Both the position numbers and the translations under genes were made by a program. Shown here one piece after another: positions 1-9,808 of a stretch of DNA of 64,000 nt; the first letter of the stretch is position 1; every line of letters starts with the position of its first letter. Under the pieces are notes generated by a model. It saw only the letters and a program-made list of their open reading frames with translations. It did no database searches and had not been told where the DNA came from. Source of the DNA: Phymorhynchus buccinoides (taxonomy: Eukaryota > Mollusca > Gastropoda > Neogastropoda > Raphitomidae); assembly GCA_017654935.2 (NCBI GenBank), contig CM065713.1, positions 15,772,447 to 15,836,446 on the forward strand, given 5' to 3'.

Positions 1-286
1 CCCACATCCACAGTCTTCGTTTAGACTGCTATTGGCGCACAGGATGCATGCTTTGTGAGTTCGGTGTCATCCATTCCACCGGCACACGCGGCCTACTCCT
101 ACCGACTAGTGGAAATTCAATGGGCTTTAACGTGCGCGCAAGATCTTGTGCTGTTTTGCCTGTTTGTATAGTAGCTACGTGTAGGGTGTGTTATTGACAC
201 GTTTACTGTGGTGACAGTCCTGAGAGAACCATTGCTGTTGACTAGGACTATAAACAATGTCAAAATAAAGATTTTATTTTTGGCAG

Positions 287-340
287 GTTCATAGCGGTGA
301 CGCAACCCATCAAATACGTCAAACACAAATATCCAAGCGG
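287..340 (+). pseudogene. Partial duplicate of the start of the D2-like receptor TM4 exon, with its own acceptor
   Basis: A T-rich tract ending in GGCAG at 282-286 is followed by a 54-base copy of the first 55 bases of the exon at 417. It encodes FIAVTQPIKYVKHK and then loses one base, so the copy leaves the receptor frame and stops being similar at 340. Of the five substitutions in the first 14 codons, four are synonymous and one is Ala to Val. Only 76 bases separate it from the functional exon. It is most likely a non-functional or alternative truncated exon copy. Confidence 0.75.
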
Positions 341-416
341 TTCTAGTCTATCAGGTGCTGACATAAACTTTAATAAAGGGTTGATAATGTTCATTTCTTG
401 TTGTTGTTGTTGAAAG

Positions 417-1279
417 GTTCATAGCGGTGACCCAGCCCATCAAGTACGCCAAGCACAAGAACTCCAAGCGGGTGTACGTAATGCTGGCGCTGACCTGGCT
501 CATCTCCGTGGCCGTGGCAACCCCGATTTCTCTGGGCGTCAACTACACGGAACACCGGTCCCCCGGCGACTGCTCCTTCTACAACGCCGACTTCATCATC
601 TACTCCTCCATGGCCTCCTTCTACATCCCCTCCATCATCATGATCTTCCTCTACTGGAAGATCTACAGGGTCATCCGCCTCCGCGCCATCAAGGCCATGG
701 CGGCCAAGAACAAGCGCATGGAAGGCCGCGGGGGAGGGAGGACGATGGGTCGCGTGATTGAGAATGTCGCTGTTGTCGCCGGTGGGGGTGGCGGTGGTGG
801 GAATGGGATGCTGGGGGTGGGCGGCAACACCAACAGCAACGTGGGGGGAGCGGCGTTGGATTTGCCGACGGTGACAACGAGCCTGGCGGGGGGCCTGGGG
901 GACAACGGGCGCGTGAGTTCCTACAACACCACCACCACCACCACCAGCACCACGCTGAGCTCCACGCAGCGCTTCCTGCAGACCCAGCACCTGCCCATGC
1001 TGGAGGAGACCTCCATCAGCAACATGCCCACCGGCGCTACCGGATCCTACTCCACCTCTTCCGGAGGCGACGACGACGACGATTTTGACGACGACGACGA
1101 CCGAGAGTTCGGCGCCAGCGACATGTCGCCCTCGTATGCCGCTTATCTCCAGCGTTCGCTGCCCGCGGAGGACTCTTCGTTGCACGATCTGGGGGCGGAG
1201 CTGATTTCTAACCCCAGAGCGGCTTCGGCCGAGAGGAAAGAAGGAGAAGCAAGTCCCACCGCCACCGCTACTACTACTG

Positions 1280-1322
<43 letters not shown>

Positions 1323-1714
1323 CCTCGCCACCTCCTCTTCATCAAATGCGGCGAACAACGCGGCTTCGTCCGGACGTTCCGCCGTGAAGATCGCCGTGGA
1401 CGGTGTAGTTGCGGAAACCCCGCTGACATCGCCCAACCCTGTGGTTTCTAAGCTCAGGGAAGGGGAGAGGAGAAGAGAAGGAGGAGGAGGAGGGAGGAGG
1501 CATAAGTCTGCGCGGGGGTGCAGGCGGACGACCAACGGGGCAGCTGGGGTGGGAGGTTCCGGAGGAGTCGGCGCCGGTGCCGCTTCTTCGGGGGGCAGGA
1601 AGAAGAAGAGTGCAGGGAAGTTCCGCTTCCACAAGCGCACCAGCCGACGGCTGAAAGAGAAGTGCTCGTCCAAGAAGGAGAAGAAGGCTACCAAGACATT
1701 GGCCATCGTGCTAG
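417..1714 (+). CDS. Dop2R: Dopamine D2-like receptor, internal exon (TM4 to start of TM6)
   Basis: This exon encodes the middle of a class A amine GPCR that should couple dopamine to Gi/o at the plasma membrane. It starts after an acceptor (TTGAAAG, 410-416) in phase 2, completing the Arg of the DR(Y/F) motif, followed by FIAVTQPIKYAKHKNSKR. TM4 (YVMLALTWLISVAVATPISL), the ECL2 cysteine (CSFYNADF) and TM5 (YSSMASFYIPSIIMIFLYW, with the paired serines of catecholamine receptors) follow. The third intracellular loop is about 340 residues and carries poly-Gly, poly-Thr, poly-Asp and Lys/Arg-rich tracts. The exon ends in KATKTLAIVL at a CTAG/GTGAGT donor, phase 1. The TM5 region and long loop resemble the insect Dop2R type. 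TM1-3 lie outside the window. Orthology is inferred from remembered family motifs, not from an alignment. Confidence 0.92.
1263..1322 (+). repeat. Coding (ACT)n microsatellite, poly-Thr in receptor loop 3
   Basis: A run of ACT codons with a few GCT (Ala) interruptions sits inside the third intracellular loop and encodes a poly-Thr tract of about 17 residues. An Asp tract from GAC repeats at 1069-1100 is a second coding microsatellite in the same loop. Both are likely length-variable. Confidence 0.85.
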
Positions 1715-1739
1715 GTGAGTTGACTAACGGAGAGAGAGA

Positions 1740-1830
1740 ATGCGAATACGAATACGAATACGAATGTTTTTATTGAGGGTAAAACACATAAGCTGGGTAG
1801 TTTTTTTTACACCATTGCCCCCGATCTAAA
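1740..1830 (-). mobile_element. Severely 5'-truncated LINE 3' end in the receptor intron
   Basis: Tandem GAATAC units are followed by AATGTTTTTATTGAGGGTAAA and then CATAAGCTGG and a T-run with ACACC. The order and sequence match the 3' end of the full LINE at 9266-9345. It is on the minus strand, so the hexamer array is its 3' tail. It lies about 25 bases after the donor of the exon ending at 1714, in a GA-rich target. Confidence 0.8.
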
Positions 1831-2049
1831 TGAACTGGAAAAGTGGGCGCATGTATGGGGGGGATGCGATTTAACGCAAAGAAATGCCACACCTTAAGCA
1901 TTCGACCCAGGTCACCCCACTTCTACTCCCTCAACCAGCAGATCCTGCAGCAAGTCCCCTGCAACCCATACCTTGGAGTGACCCTGACTGACGACCTCAA
2001 ATGGTCCAAGCACATTAACAATCTGGTCAAAAAAGCAAGCTCAACGTAA

Positions 2050-2236
2050 GGCCGGGTTCACATTAGACGCGTAAGTTCCGTACGGAAAACCCTAAATAAG
2101 TGGAAGAAGGATAAAAATGTACGCATAATGGGGAAATTGGGACACGTGCGCAAATATTTTCCCTTCTTCGTTTCACTTATTTATAGATTGCGCACGGGTT
2201 TCCGCACAGAATATCTGCTTATGTGTGTGCACGGAC
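2050..2236 (+). mobile_element. GGCC-ended MITE nested in LINE fossil (copy 1 of 4)
   Basis: The element starts GGCCGGGTTCACATTAGACG and ends in TGTGCACGGAC, whose reverse complement resembles the start, giving imperfect TIRs. It splits the RT frame between SST and LGFL. Rejoining the flanks restores Thr-Leu-Gly with a 3-base TTA/TAA target duplication, which suggests a PIF/Harbinger-like TWA target (inference). Related copies are at 27838-28030, 44170-44285 and 50372-50563. Confidence 0.75.
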
Positions 2237-2477
2237 TTAGGGTTCCTCCGCCGAAACCTGAAATTCTGTCCTGCTGAATGTAGACGAACAGCCTATTTTT
2301 CACTTGTAAGATCCACGTTGGAATATAGCGCTTCTGTATGGGATCCCTACCTGCAGAAAGACACTGACCGACTGGAGAACATCCAAAGTGCGCAGCTCGA
2401 TTCGTCACGCAAAATTATTCAGATTGGACCCCAGGATGCATTGATAAGATGCTCAAAGAACAGAAACTACCACCACT

Positions 2478-2972
2478 GGAGTTGAGGAGAAAAGACCAGC
2501 GACTCACTCTGTTCTTCAAGATAGTCCAGGGGGAGCTGCCTGCATTACCACCCGAGCAGTACCTAACACCTGTGGCTCCATCAAAACGCAGGATCATCCC
2601 ACGACAGGAGGCAGACCAACGACTCACTCTGTTCTAAGACATCCAAGGAGACTACCTGCATTACCATCCGAGCAGTACCTAACAATGTGGCTCCATCAAA
2701 ACGCAGGATCATCCCACGACAGGAGGCAGACCAACGACTCACTCTGTTCTTCAAGATAGTCCAGGGGGAGCTACCTGCATTACCATCCGAGCAGTACCTA
2801 ACACCTGTGGCTCCATCAAAACGCAGGATCATCCCACGACAGGAGGCAGACCAACGACTCACTCTGTTCTTCAAGATAGTCCAAGGGGGAGCTACCTGCA
2901 TTACCACCCGAGCAGTACCTAACACCTGTGGCTCCATCAATGCAGGATCATCCCACGACAGGAGGCAGACCA
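2478..2972 (+). repeat. Four tandem ~115-120 bp units inside the LINE fossil
   Basis: A block containing GGATCATCCCACGACAGGAG recurs at 2591, 2706, 2826 and 2945. The repeated segment is part of the RT C-terminal coding region, so the array arose by duplication within the dead LINE. Confidence 0.9.
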
Positions 2973-3299
2973 GCTGACATCACACATAGTGTGGAATATG
3001 GCTAAAAACAACAAGAGACGTTTTGTGGTTGAACCATCCAACACCACCATCTACAGAAACTCTTTCTTCCCACGCACAACCACCCAGTGGAACAGACTGC
3101 CGGACAACATCATCAACATACCGTCTGCTGGGCAGTTCAGGAGGGTTGTGTCAGATTCATGGCACTGCCCCCACACCAACTAAAGACCAAATGCCCGGGT
3201 GGGAAAAGTGGGTAATCGTCTGTGTGTTGATATAGGGTGTTTGTGTGTTGTGTTAGTATGTCTGTATGTGTGTGTGTGTGTGTGTGTGTTCATTGGCAG

Positions 3300-3343
3300 G
3301 TGTGTGCACTGTCAACATGCTGAACGCAGTGTGCATCCGCTAC
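3300..3343 (+). pseudogene. Partial duplicate of the TM6-TM7 exon start, with acceptor
   Basis: After TTCATTGGCAG (acceptor, ending 3299), 44 bases match the start of the terminal exon at 3451-3518 with a net 24-base in-frame deletion. The copy encodes [15 protein letters not shown] if spliced in phase. The substitutions within [12 protein letters not shown] are all synonymous (ACG to ACT, CTC to CTG, GCG to GCA). After 3343 similarity is lost into a pyrimidine-rich tract. It lacks TM6 residues, so it cannot make a working receptor. Confidence 0.75.
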
Positions 3344-3450
3344 CTGCTCTCTCTTCTTCCTCCCCCCTTTTTCTTCCTCCTTCCTTCCTTCCCTCCTTCT
3401 CTGTCTCCTCTCTTGTCATCATTCATTCTGTCTTTACTCTTTGCTGACAG

Positions 3451-3692
3451 GTGTGTTCATGCTGTGCTGGGTGCCCTTCTTCACGGTCAACATGCTCAAC
3501 GCGGTGTGCATCCGCTACTCCCTGCAGGAGTCCCACATCTGCAACCCCCCGCAACTCCTCTTCTCCTTCTTCGTGTGGCTGGGTTACATCAACTCCTTTC
3601 TGAACCCCGTCATCTACACCATCTTCAACCCCGAGTTCCGCAAAGGCTTCAAGAAGATCCTGCTGAATCCTCGCGGATGCTGTCCGAGATGA
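3451..3692 (+). CDS. Dop2R: Dopamine D2-like receptor, terminal exon (TM6-TM7 and tail)
   Basis: The acceptor is TTGCTGACAG (3441-3450). Phase 1 joins exactly to the exon ending 1714, giving [16 protein letters not shown], the FxxCWxP signature of TM6 in amine receptors. ECL3 follows ([16 protein letters not shown]), then TM7 with [14 protein letters not shown] (NPxxY) and helix 8 [12 protein letters not shown]. It ends in RGCCPR and a TGA. The very short tail with terminal cysteines (probable palmitoylation site) is characteristic of D2-like receptors. Decayed copies of this exon end follow downstream. Confidence 0.93.
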
Positions 3693-3820
3693 TGAGAGCT
3701 TGGGGGTACGGGGTATCTAAGCTCTGAACGATGTGCAGAAGGCTTGCCTCTGCAAGCGAATGTTACCTGGGTTCCGTCATTCTCTTCAATCCGGCTTAGA
3801 CGTTTGGTTGCGTCATTTGC

Positions 3821-4576
3821 GCCATCTTTAAGCCAGAGTTCCGCAAAGGCTTCAAGACGATTCTGCTGCATCCTCGCGGATGCTGTCAGACATGATGAAT
3901 ACTTGGGAATAATCTAAGCTCTGAATGATGTGTAGAAGGCTTGCCTCTGTAAGCACAATGTGCCTGGGTTCCATAATGCTCTCCAATCATTAGACTTTTT
4001 GGTCGCGTCATCTGCGCCATCTTTAACCCACAGTTCCGCAAAGGCTTCAAGAAGATTACCATCCATCCGTGATGCTGTCAAAGATGATGAGAGTGGGCTG
4101 TTAATTCAAGCACTCGATACTTACTATGCCGACACTGCAACCGGGCCTGCTTATAGGCCTTGTCATCCACGCTCGTCACACGTGCCTGCTATCAACATAG
4201 ACCTATATCTCTATGATCTTCGTTGGCATGAATTAGTATGCTTGTTTCAACAGTAAGCTACAGTGCCTGGGTGGGTTTCGATACTGATACTGATGCTCGC
4301 CAATCATGACACCTTCTGGCTGCATGATCTACTCCATTTTCTATCCAGAGTTGCGCCAAGGGCTTTGACAAGATTCTGGTGCATCCGCGAAGCTGTAGAG
4401 TTGATTAGAGTTCGTTCTATAAAGACTTGAATACTGTGTAGGGTGGCAAGTAGTATGCTTGTCTCCGTAAACAAATGTTTCAGGGTTCAGCAGATATACT
4501 GATGCTTGCCCTCCATTAAACCCAGTAACTACATCAACTCCTTTCTGAGCCCTGTTACATATTCCATCTCAGTGAT
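3821..4576 (+). pseudogene. Tandem decayed copies of the receptor terminal exon 3' end
   Basis: At least four degenerate copies of the tail-coding segment plus its 3' flank run in tandem. The best starts at 3821 (TTCCGCAAAGGCTTCAAGAC, then CATCCTCGCGGATGCTGTC). The next starts near 4015, then about 4338 (more decayed), and 4528-4576 carries ACATCAACTCCTTTCTGAGC from TM7. The shared 3' flank includes TCTAAGCTCTGAACGATGTG and GCTTGCCTCTG. Stops and indels disrupt all of them. Confidence 0.8.
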
Positions 4577-4734
4577 GCACCTAAGACGGAAAAGTGATAA
4601 GACAAACTGTAAAGTGATACAATAAACTGTAAAGTGATAAGACAAAATCAATGAGACAATTTTATTAATGTCCTGGCTGTTGCATAAATCAATAGGACAA
4701 AGTCCACAAGTGCTGAATTTCAATAGGACGCTTG

Positions 4735-5062
4735 TCCCACCAGGAAGGAACAGAACAGGACATTCTGAGTTCTAATAGGAACAGAACAGGACATTCTGAG
4801 TTTAAATAGGAACAGAACAGAACATTCTGAGTTTAAATAGGAACAGAACAGGACATTCTGAGTTTTAATAGGAACAGAACAGAACATTCTGAGTTTAAAT
4901 AGGAACAGAACAGGACATTCTGAGTTTAAATAGGAACAGAACAGGACATTCTGAGTTTTAATAGGAACAGAACAGGACATTCTGAGTTTTAATAGGAACC
5001 GAACAGAACATTCTGAGTTCTAACAGGAACCGAACAGGACATTCTGAGTTCTAATAGGAATA
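4735..5062 (+). repeat. 30-bp minisatellite, about 11 units
   Basis: Units of AGGAACAGAACAGGACATTC plus TGAGTTTTAAT with small variation. It interrupts the row of decayed receptor-tail copies. Confidence 0.95.
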
Positions 5063-5083
5063 TGTCTTATGACCTGGTCCTCA

Positions 5084-5150
5084 CTGCATCTTCAACCCTG
5101 AGTTCCGTAAAGAATTCAAGCTGATACTTGCGCACCTGCTGTGATGTTGT
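5084..5150 (+). pseudogene. Most distal decayed copy of the receptor tail
   Basis: CACTGCATCTTCAACCCTGA is followed by GTTCCGTAAAGAATTCAAGC and TGCTGTGATGTTGTCAAAG, matching the terminal-exon end and its 3' flank with substitutions and indels. It is 1.4 kb beyond the real stop codon. Confidence 0.65.
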
Positions 5151-7030
5151 CAAAGAAGCCTTGACTTTTTCATGTAAAAACCACGAGTGGAGAAGACAAT
5201 AATGATGACATAACGAAAGTGGAGTCTGCCCACAGTGCAGCACCCTGATCTCTTGTTCCCTGCACAGGAACATGTCTTGCTGAGGATCCCCGTCCATGGG
5301 CAATGCTGTCAAATAGGACCAGCGTTGACTTCTTCTTCGTTGTGGTCGATCACTCACAAAGGGGCACCAGTGGTACGAATGAAAGCTGCCGTATGCTGAA
5401 GACTCACCCAAGGGCTAAAGATCTTCTTCTGTGTGTCGGACGGCCAGGTGTCCTCCCTGAGGTTCTGGAATGTGCGACAGTTCTGTCATGTCAGCACTGT
5501 CACAGGGGGACACAGAAGAGTCTCCAATGTGGAACTTCGTGAATACGAGTCTGGGGTGTTGGTTAAATAAGTTCGAAATTCTCGAGTTGTGTTCTTACGA
5601 AGCCTTCAGCATGGAGCTTCTTCCCATATTTGTAGCGGGCTGTGTGCTGGTCAATGTTGTGTCCTGACAACCCCCTCCAGGTACCTGGCAAAGGAGGCCA
5701 GGGTAGATTCTGGAAAGCTGCGCTGGACTAGATCAGTGGTGATGTCTCACGCCAGAGGACAGACATCCTCTCTGGACATTGAACACTTTGGGACAGCTGG
5801 TTCGGGGTTGGTTTAGATGCATTATGTGATACGTTGTTAGGATGCGATACGTTGTTAGGATGTGATACATTGTTAGGATGTGATACGCGATTTGAACCTT
5901 ACGTAGCGACCATCCTGATAGGACCACAGCAGTGGACAGGATTGTAAGCAACTCAGCTAAAGTAGGATCGCCAACAGCCAACTAATCATCAAGGCTAGAG
6001 CACTAACAGCGCACCAGTGCAATGGAGCACTTCACAAACGCAGTTAGCAAAGTCTGTAAAGACGTTGCCAAAACGTCTGAGCTTGATTAAACATTTCTGG
6101 ACTAGGCTTCAATAGAGTCTTCAAAATGAACTTCTCTTATCTTCAGTCGATGCAAAAGATAAGGCTAAGCCAAACTTTAAGGGGGAAAAAAAGAAGAAAT
6201 TGAAAGTTTTCTGGATTTTCTGTTCATGCAAAACTTTCAGAAGGTTCGCATGCTCTCTCAGAGGTGGCTGAAATATAACAAGACTTGGTTCTATATTTGT
6301 ATGTATAAGAAAAAAAGAATGATGTTGAAGGTTTTGGGATTACATTCTTTAGTGAAGTAAACGTGTCCCACTTTTCTTGGGCGTTTAGCAAAAGAAAATG
6401 CTTGGCTAAAACAAAAGATTCTGGACTGTACTCTTGATGTTGCTAAATATGTTGAACGTTTGACATTGTGTATACTATCTGAGGTAAACTGCTTCCATCC
6501 ATGGATGTTACCAAAGACACTCGGTGAGTGTGACGACTGCAACCCAATCAAAACATTTTGAATGATTTGCTTTATTTGTTTGAAGGGATTGGGGGGAAAA
6601 AACCTCAAGAATCCAACAGTGCGTGCGCCTGTGCGTGTGTTTTTGTTGCTTGTTTTAAGAGGGTTTTTGGTTGTGAGCCAAGTGCGTGTTTGCTTCTTTT
6701 CGTCTAGGGCTAGACTAGCTGAAATCCTTGATAATTCACGGTGTTCAGGCGAAAGATGTCTCTTGATATGTCTGTGCGCCGCAAAGAACGCTCAAAGATT
6801 AACATTCGCATGGTTTCATCACATGTTTTTTGCCACAGACATGGCGGTAAACGATGAACACTCAAAGAGCTATGAAAAAGTGTTTCTGAAATGGTTAGTG
6901 GTCTTTGTTCGAAGAAACTCGCAAATTGATCATTTAGTCTACATGAACGGCAGACACTAATACCAAAAAAGAAAAACTTGTAGGCCTACTTGAAACTAGA
7001 ATGAGGTGATCTTTGTTTCCTTTTAAACTT
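5150..7030. other. No supported gene
   Basis: Small open frames occur (for example 6562-6960) but show no recognisable protein, splice context or codon bias. An 18-bp repeat (GATGTGATACGTTGTTAG) occurs about four times at 5820-5886. Confidence 0.6.
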
Positions 7031-7032
7031 TT

Positions 7033-7278
7033 GAGTAGGAGGAGCTCAGTTGGTAAGTCCGAGTCGCTAGCTCGTAATCCATCAGGTTTGCGAGTGCGCC
7101 GGTTCGAGCCCAGCTCGGTTCACAGTGGTGTGTCCTTGGGAAAGGCACTTTACTCCTATTTTCCTCACACCACCCAGGTGTAAATGGGTACCTGACGTCA
7201 GTTGGGGAAAAATCCTTTGGATGAAACTTTAAGAAAACCGAGGATGAATATCCCCAACTGGAAGAAGAAGAAGAGAGG
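7033..7278 (+). mobile_element. tRNA-derived SINE with conserved central domain
   Basis: A tRNA-like head has a box-A-like GAGCTCAGTTGGTAAGTCC and a box-B GGTTCGAGCCC. It is followed by GTCCTTGGGAAAGGCACTTT and CACCCAGGTGTAAATGGGTA, the pattern I recall for the widespread Nin-type conserved SINE domain. It ends in a GAAGAAGAAGAAG tail. Confidence 0.8.
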
Positions 7279-7550
7279 TCTTTGTTGACTTTTGATCAAT
7301 TGCTATTGGTTTAACAATACCAGTATTGATCAGGCTCTATGATCAATTGATCAACTGGTTGTATTCTGTGGTTTTGGGAGAGAGGGACCGAGATGTGGTG
7401 GATGGTGAATTGTTTGTTATTGAGCGTCATTGTTGAACTTTCCATGATGTGATGTGATGTGGGTTCGTGTTGATATTCATGGTGCATATTTTAAAATAAT
7501 CTTTGAGATGTTTTCAACGCCCTAATATGTTATATGACACCCATGCAGAG

Positions 7551-7552
<2 letters not shown>

Positions 7553-7646
<94 letters not shown>

Positions 7647-7682
7647 TGTGTATGTGTGTGTGTGTGTGCGCGTGTGTGTGTC
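7553..7682 (+). repeat. (TG)n microsatellite
   Basis: Almost pure TG for about 125 bases. Confidence 0.98.
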
Positions 7683-7789
7683 TTCGAAAAACGTTGTTTG
7701 TAGGATATAGACAATGTTGATGTTTCATTGTATCAAATGCTTCGTCTGTCCTATTTATAATAGCGTTATGTACCACTATGTTTCAGAGA

Positions 7790-7797
7790 GAGAGAGT

Positions 7798-7828
<31 letters not shown>

Positions 7829-9265
7829 GGGTAGAGACATAGGATAAGGAGATAGGAGAATGATACAGGGAGGATAGAGACAGAAAGAAGAGAGATATAT
7901 GTATAGTAGGTGAAAAGACAGTGAGGAGAAGTAGGAGAGATATATAGGATAGAGACAGAGAGAGGGAGATATGTATAGTAGGTGAAGACAGAGAGGAGAA
8001 GTAGGAGAGATATATAGGATAGAGACAGAGAGAGGGAGATATGTATAGTAGGTGAAAAGACAGAGGAGAAGTAGGAGAGATATATAGGATAGAGACAGAG
8101 AGAGGGAGATATGCATAGTAGGTGAAAAGACAGAGGAGAAGTAGGAGAGATATATAGGATAGAGACAGAGAGAGGGAGATATGTATAGTAGGTGAAAAGA
8201 CAGAGGAGAAGTAGGAGAGATATATAGGATAGAGACAGAGAGAGGGAGATATGTATAGTAGGTGAAGACAGAGAGGAGAAGTAGGAGAGATATATAGGAT
8301 AGAGACAGAGAGAGGGAGATATGTATAGTAGGTGAAGACAGAGAGGAGAAGTAGGAGAGATATATAGGATAGAGACAGAGAGAGGGAGATATGTATAGTA
8401 GGTGAAAAGACAGAGGAGAAGTAGGAGAGATATATAGGATAGAGACAGAGAGAGGGAGATATGTATAGTAGGTGAAAAGACAGAGGAGAAGTAGGAGAGA
8501 TATATAGGATAGAGACAGAGAGAGGGAGATATGTATAGTAGGTGAAGACAGAGAGGAGAAGTAGGAGAGATATATAGGATAGAGACAGAGAGAGGGAGAT
8601 ATGTATAGTAGGTGAAGACAGAGAGGAGAAGTAGGAGAGATATATAGGATAGAGACAGAGAGAGGGAGATATGTATAGTAGGTGAAAAGACAGAGGAGAA
8701 GCAGAAGAGATATATAGGATAGAGACAGAGAGAGGGAGATATGTATAGTAGGTGAAAAGACAGAGGAGAAGTAGGAGAGATATATAGGATAGAGACAGAG
8801 AGAGGGAGATATGTATAGTAGGTGAAAAGACAGTGAGGAGAAGTAGGAGAGATATATAGGATAGAGACAGAGAGAGGGAGATATGTATAGTAGGTGAAAA
8901 GACAGAGGAGAAGTAGGAGAGATATATAGGATATAGACAGAGAGAGGGAGATATGTATAGTAGGTGAAGACAGAGAGGAGAAGTAGGAGAGATATATAGG
9001 ATAGAGACAGAGAGAGGGAGATATGTATAGTAGGTGAAAAGACAGAGGAGAAGCAGAAGAGATATATAGGATAGAGACAGAGAGAGGGAGATATGTATAG
9101 TAGGTGAAGACAGAGAGGAGAAGTATGAGAGTTACATAGGATAGAGACAGAGAGAGGGAGATATGTATAGTAGGTGAAGACAGAGAGATATATAGGATAG
9201 AGACAGAGAGAGGGAGATATGTATAGTAGGTGAAAAGACAGAGGAGAAGCAGAAGAGATATATAG
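7790..9265 (+). repeat. ~70-bp minisatellite, left arm (about 20 units)
   Basis: After a short GA/G-run, units containing GGAGATATGTATAGTAGGTG and GAGATATATAGGATAGAGAC repeat with lengths of about 68-72. The same array resumes at 12549 after the LINE, so it was one array split by insertion. Confidence 0.95.
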
Positions 9266-9660
9266 GATAGAATACGAATACGAATACGAATACGAATGTT
9301 TTATTGAGGGTAAAAAGGATAAGCTACAATAGCTTCTTTACACCTTGCCCTCTCACTCACACATTCATACCATGCATCAAGCAAAGAAAATTTGACATAA
9401 AATAATCAAGTCAAGAAAATGGAACAAAAATTGGCACATGAAATAATTGAAAAAGAAATCAAAAATGGGATTTAAAGCAAACATGTATAATACTTAACAA
9501 TGGTGAACTTGAATTGGTAGTTTAAATTGAGTACGAAAAAAGGGAAACCATTTTGAGACAATGACAATTTTTCAGAATAAACCCAATTTTAAGGAAGAAA
9601 AAAAAACAAAAAAACAAAAACAAAACAAACCACCATATGATAACATGGGAATATGAGAGA

Positions 9661-9662
9661 GG

Positions 9663-9740
<78 letters not shown>
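9661..9740 (+). repeat. (GA)n in the LINE 3' UTR
   Basis: About 40 GA dinucleotides lie between the RT stop codon and the LINE tail. On the element's strand this is (CT)n. Confidence 0.97.
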
Positions 9741-9744
<4 letters not shown>

Positions 9745-9808
9745 TAAGAATCTAGACATAGCTGATGGCATTAGTAACGTTTGAAGTAAAACTCATTAAT
9801 TAGCATTA

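Larger units (their letters stand above)
1831..3183 (+). pseudogene. CR1/Rex-like LINE reverse transcriptase C-terminal fossil
   Basis: Translation shows MRFNAKKCHTLSI, then a stretch with LGVTLTDDLKWSKHI, and after a nested insertion LGFLRRNLKFCP, SLVRSTLEYSASVWDPY and finally WNRLPDNIINIPSAGQFRR before a stop. This order (thumb region to the C-terminal WNxLP block) is typical of non-LTR retrotransposons of the CR1/Jockey/Rex group. The copy is broken by a MITE (2050-2236) and by a tandem duplication (2478-2972). It lacks the catalytic FADD region, so it is dead. It sits inside the receptor intron in the gene's orientation. Confidence 0.85.

Noticed and set aside
391..1706. Antisense open frames under the receptor exon
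   Set aside because: Shadows of the GC-rich coding strand; the receptor motifs and splice sites are on the plus strand.
6562..6960. 132-codon plus-strand frame
   Set aside because: No recognisable motif, no splice sites, and an A/T-rich random-looking translation.
7033..7110. Functional tRNA gene
   Set aside because: The tRNA-like head continues into a SINE body and lacks a clean cloverleaf; it is treated as a SINE.
7766..8116. Possible CRISPR-like array in the 70-bp repeats
   Set aside because: There are no unique spacers; units are tandem and continuous, and the DNA is animal.
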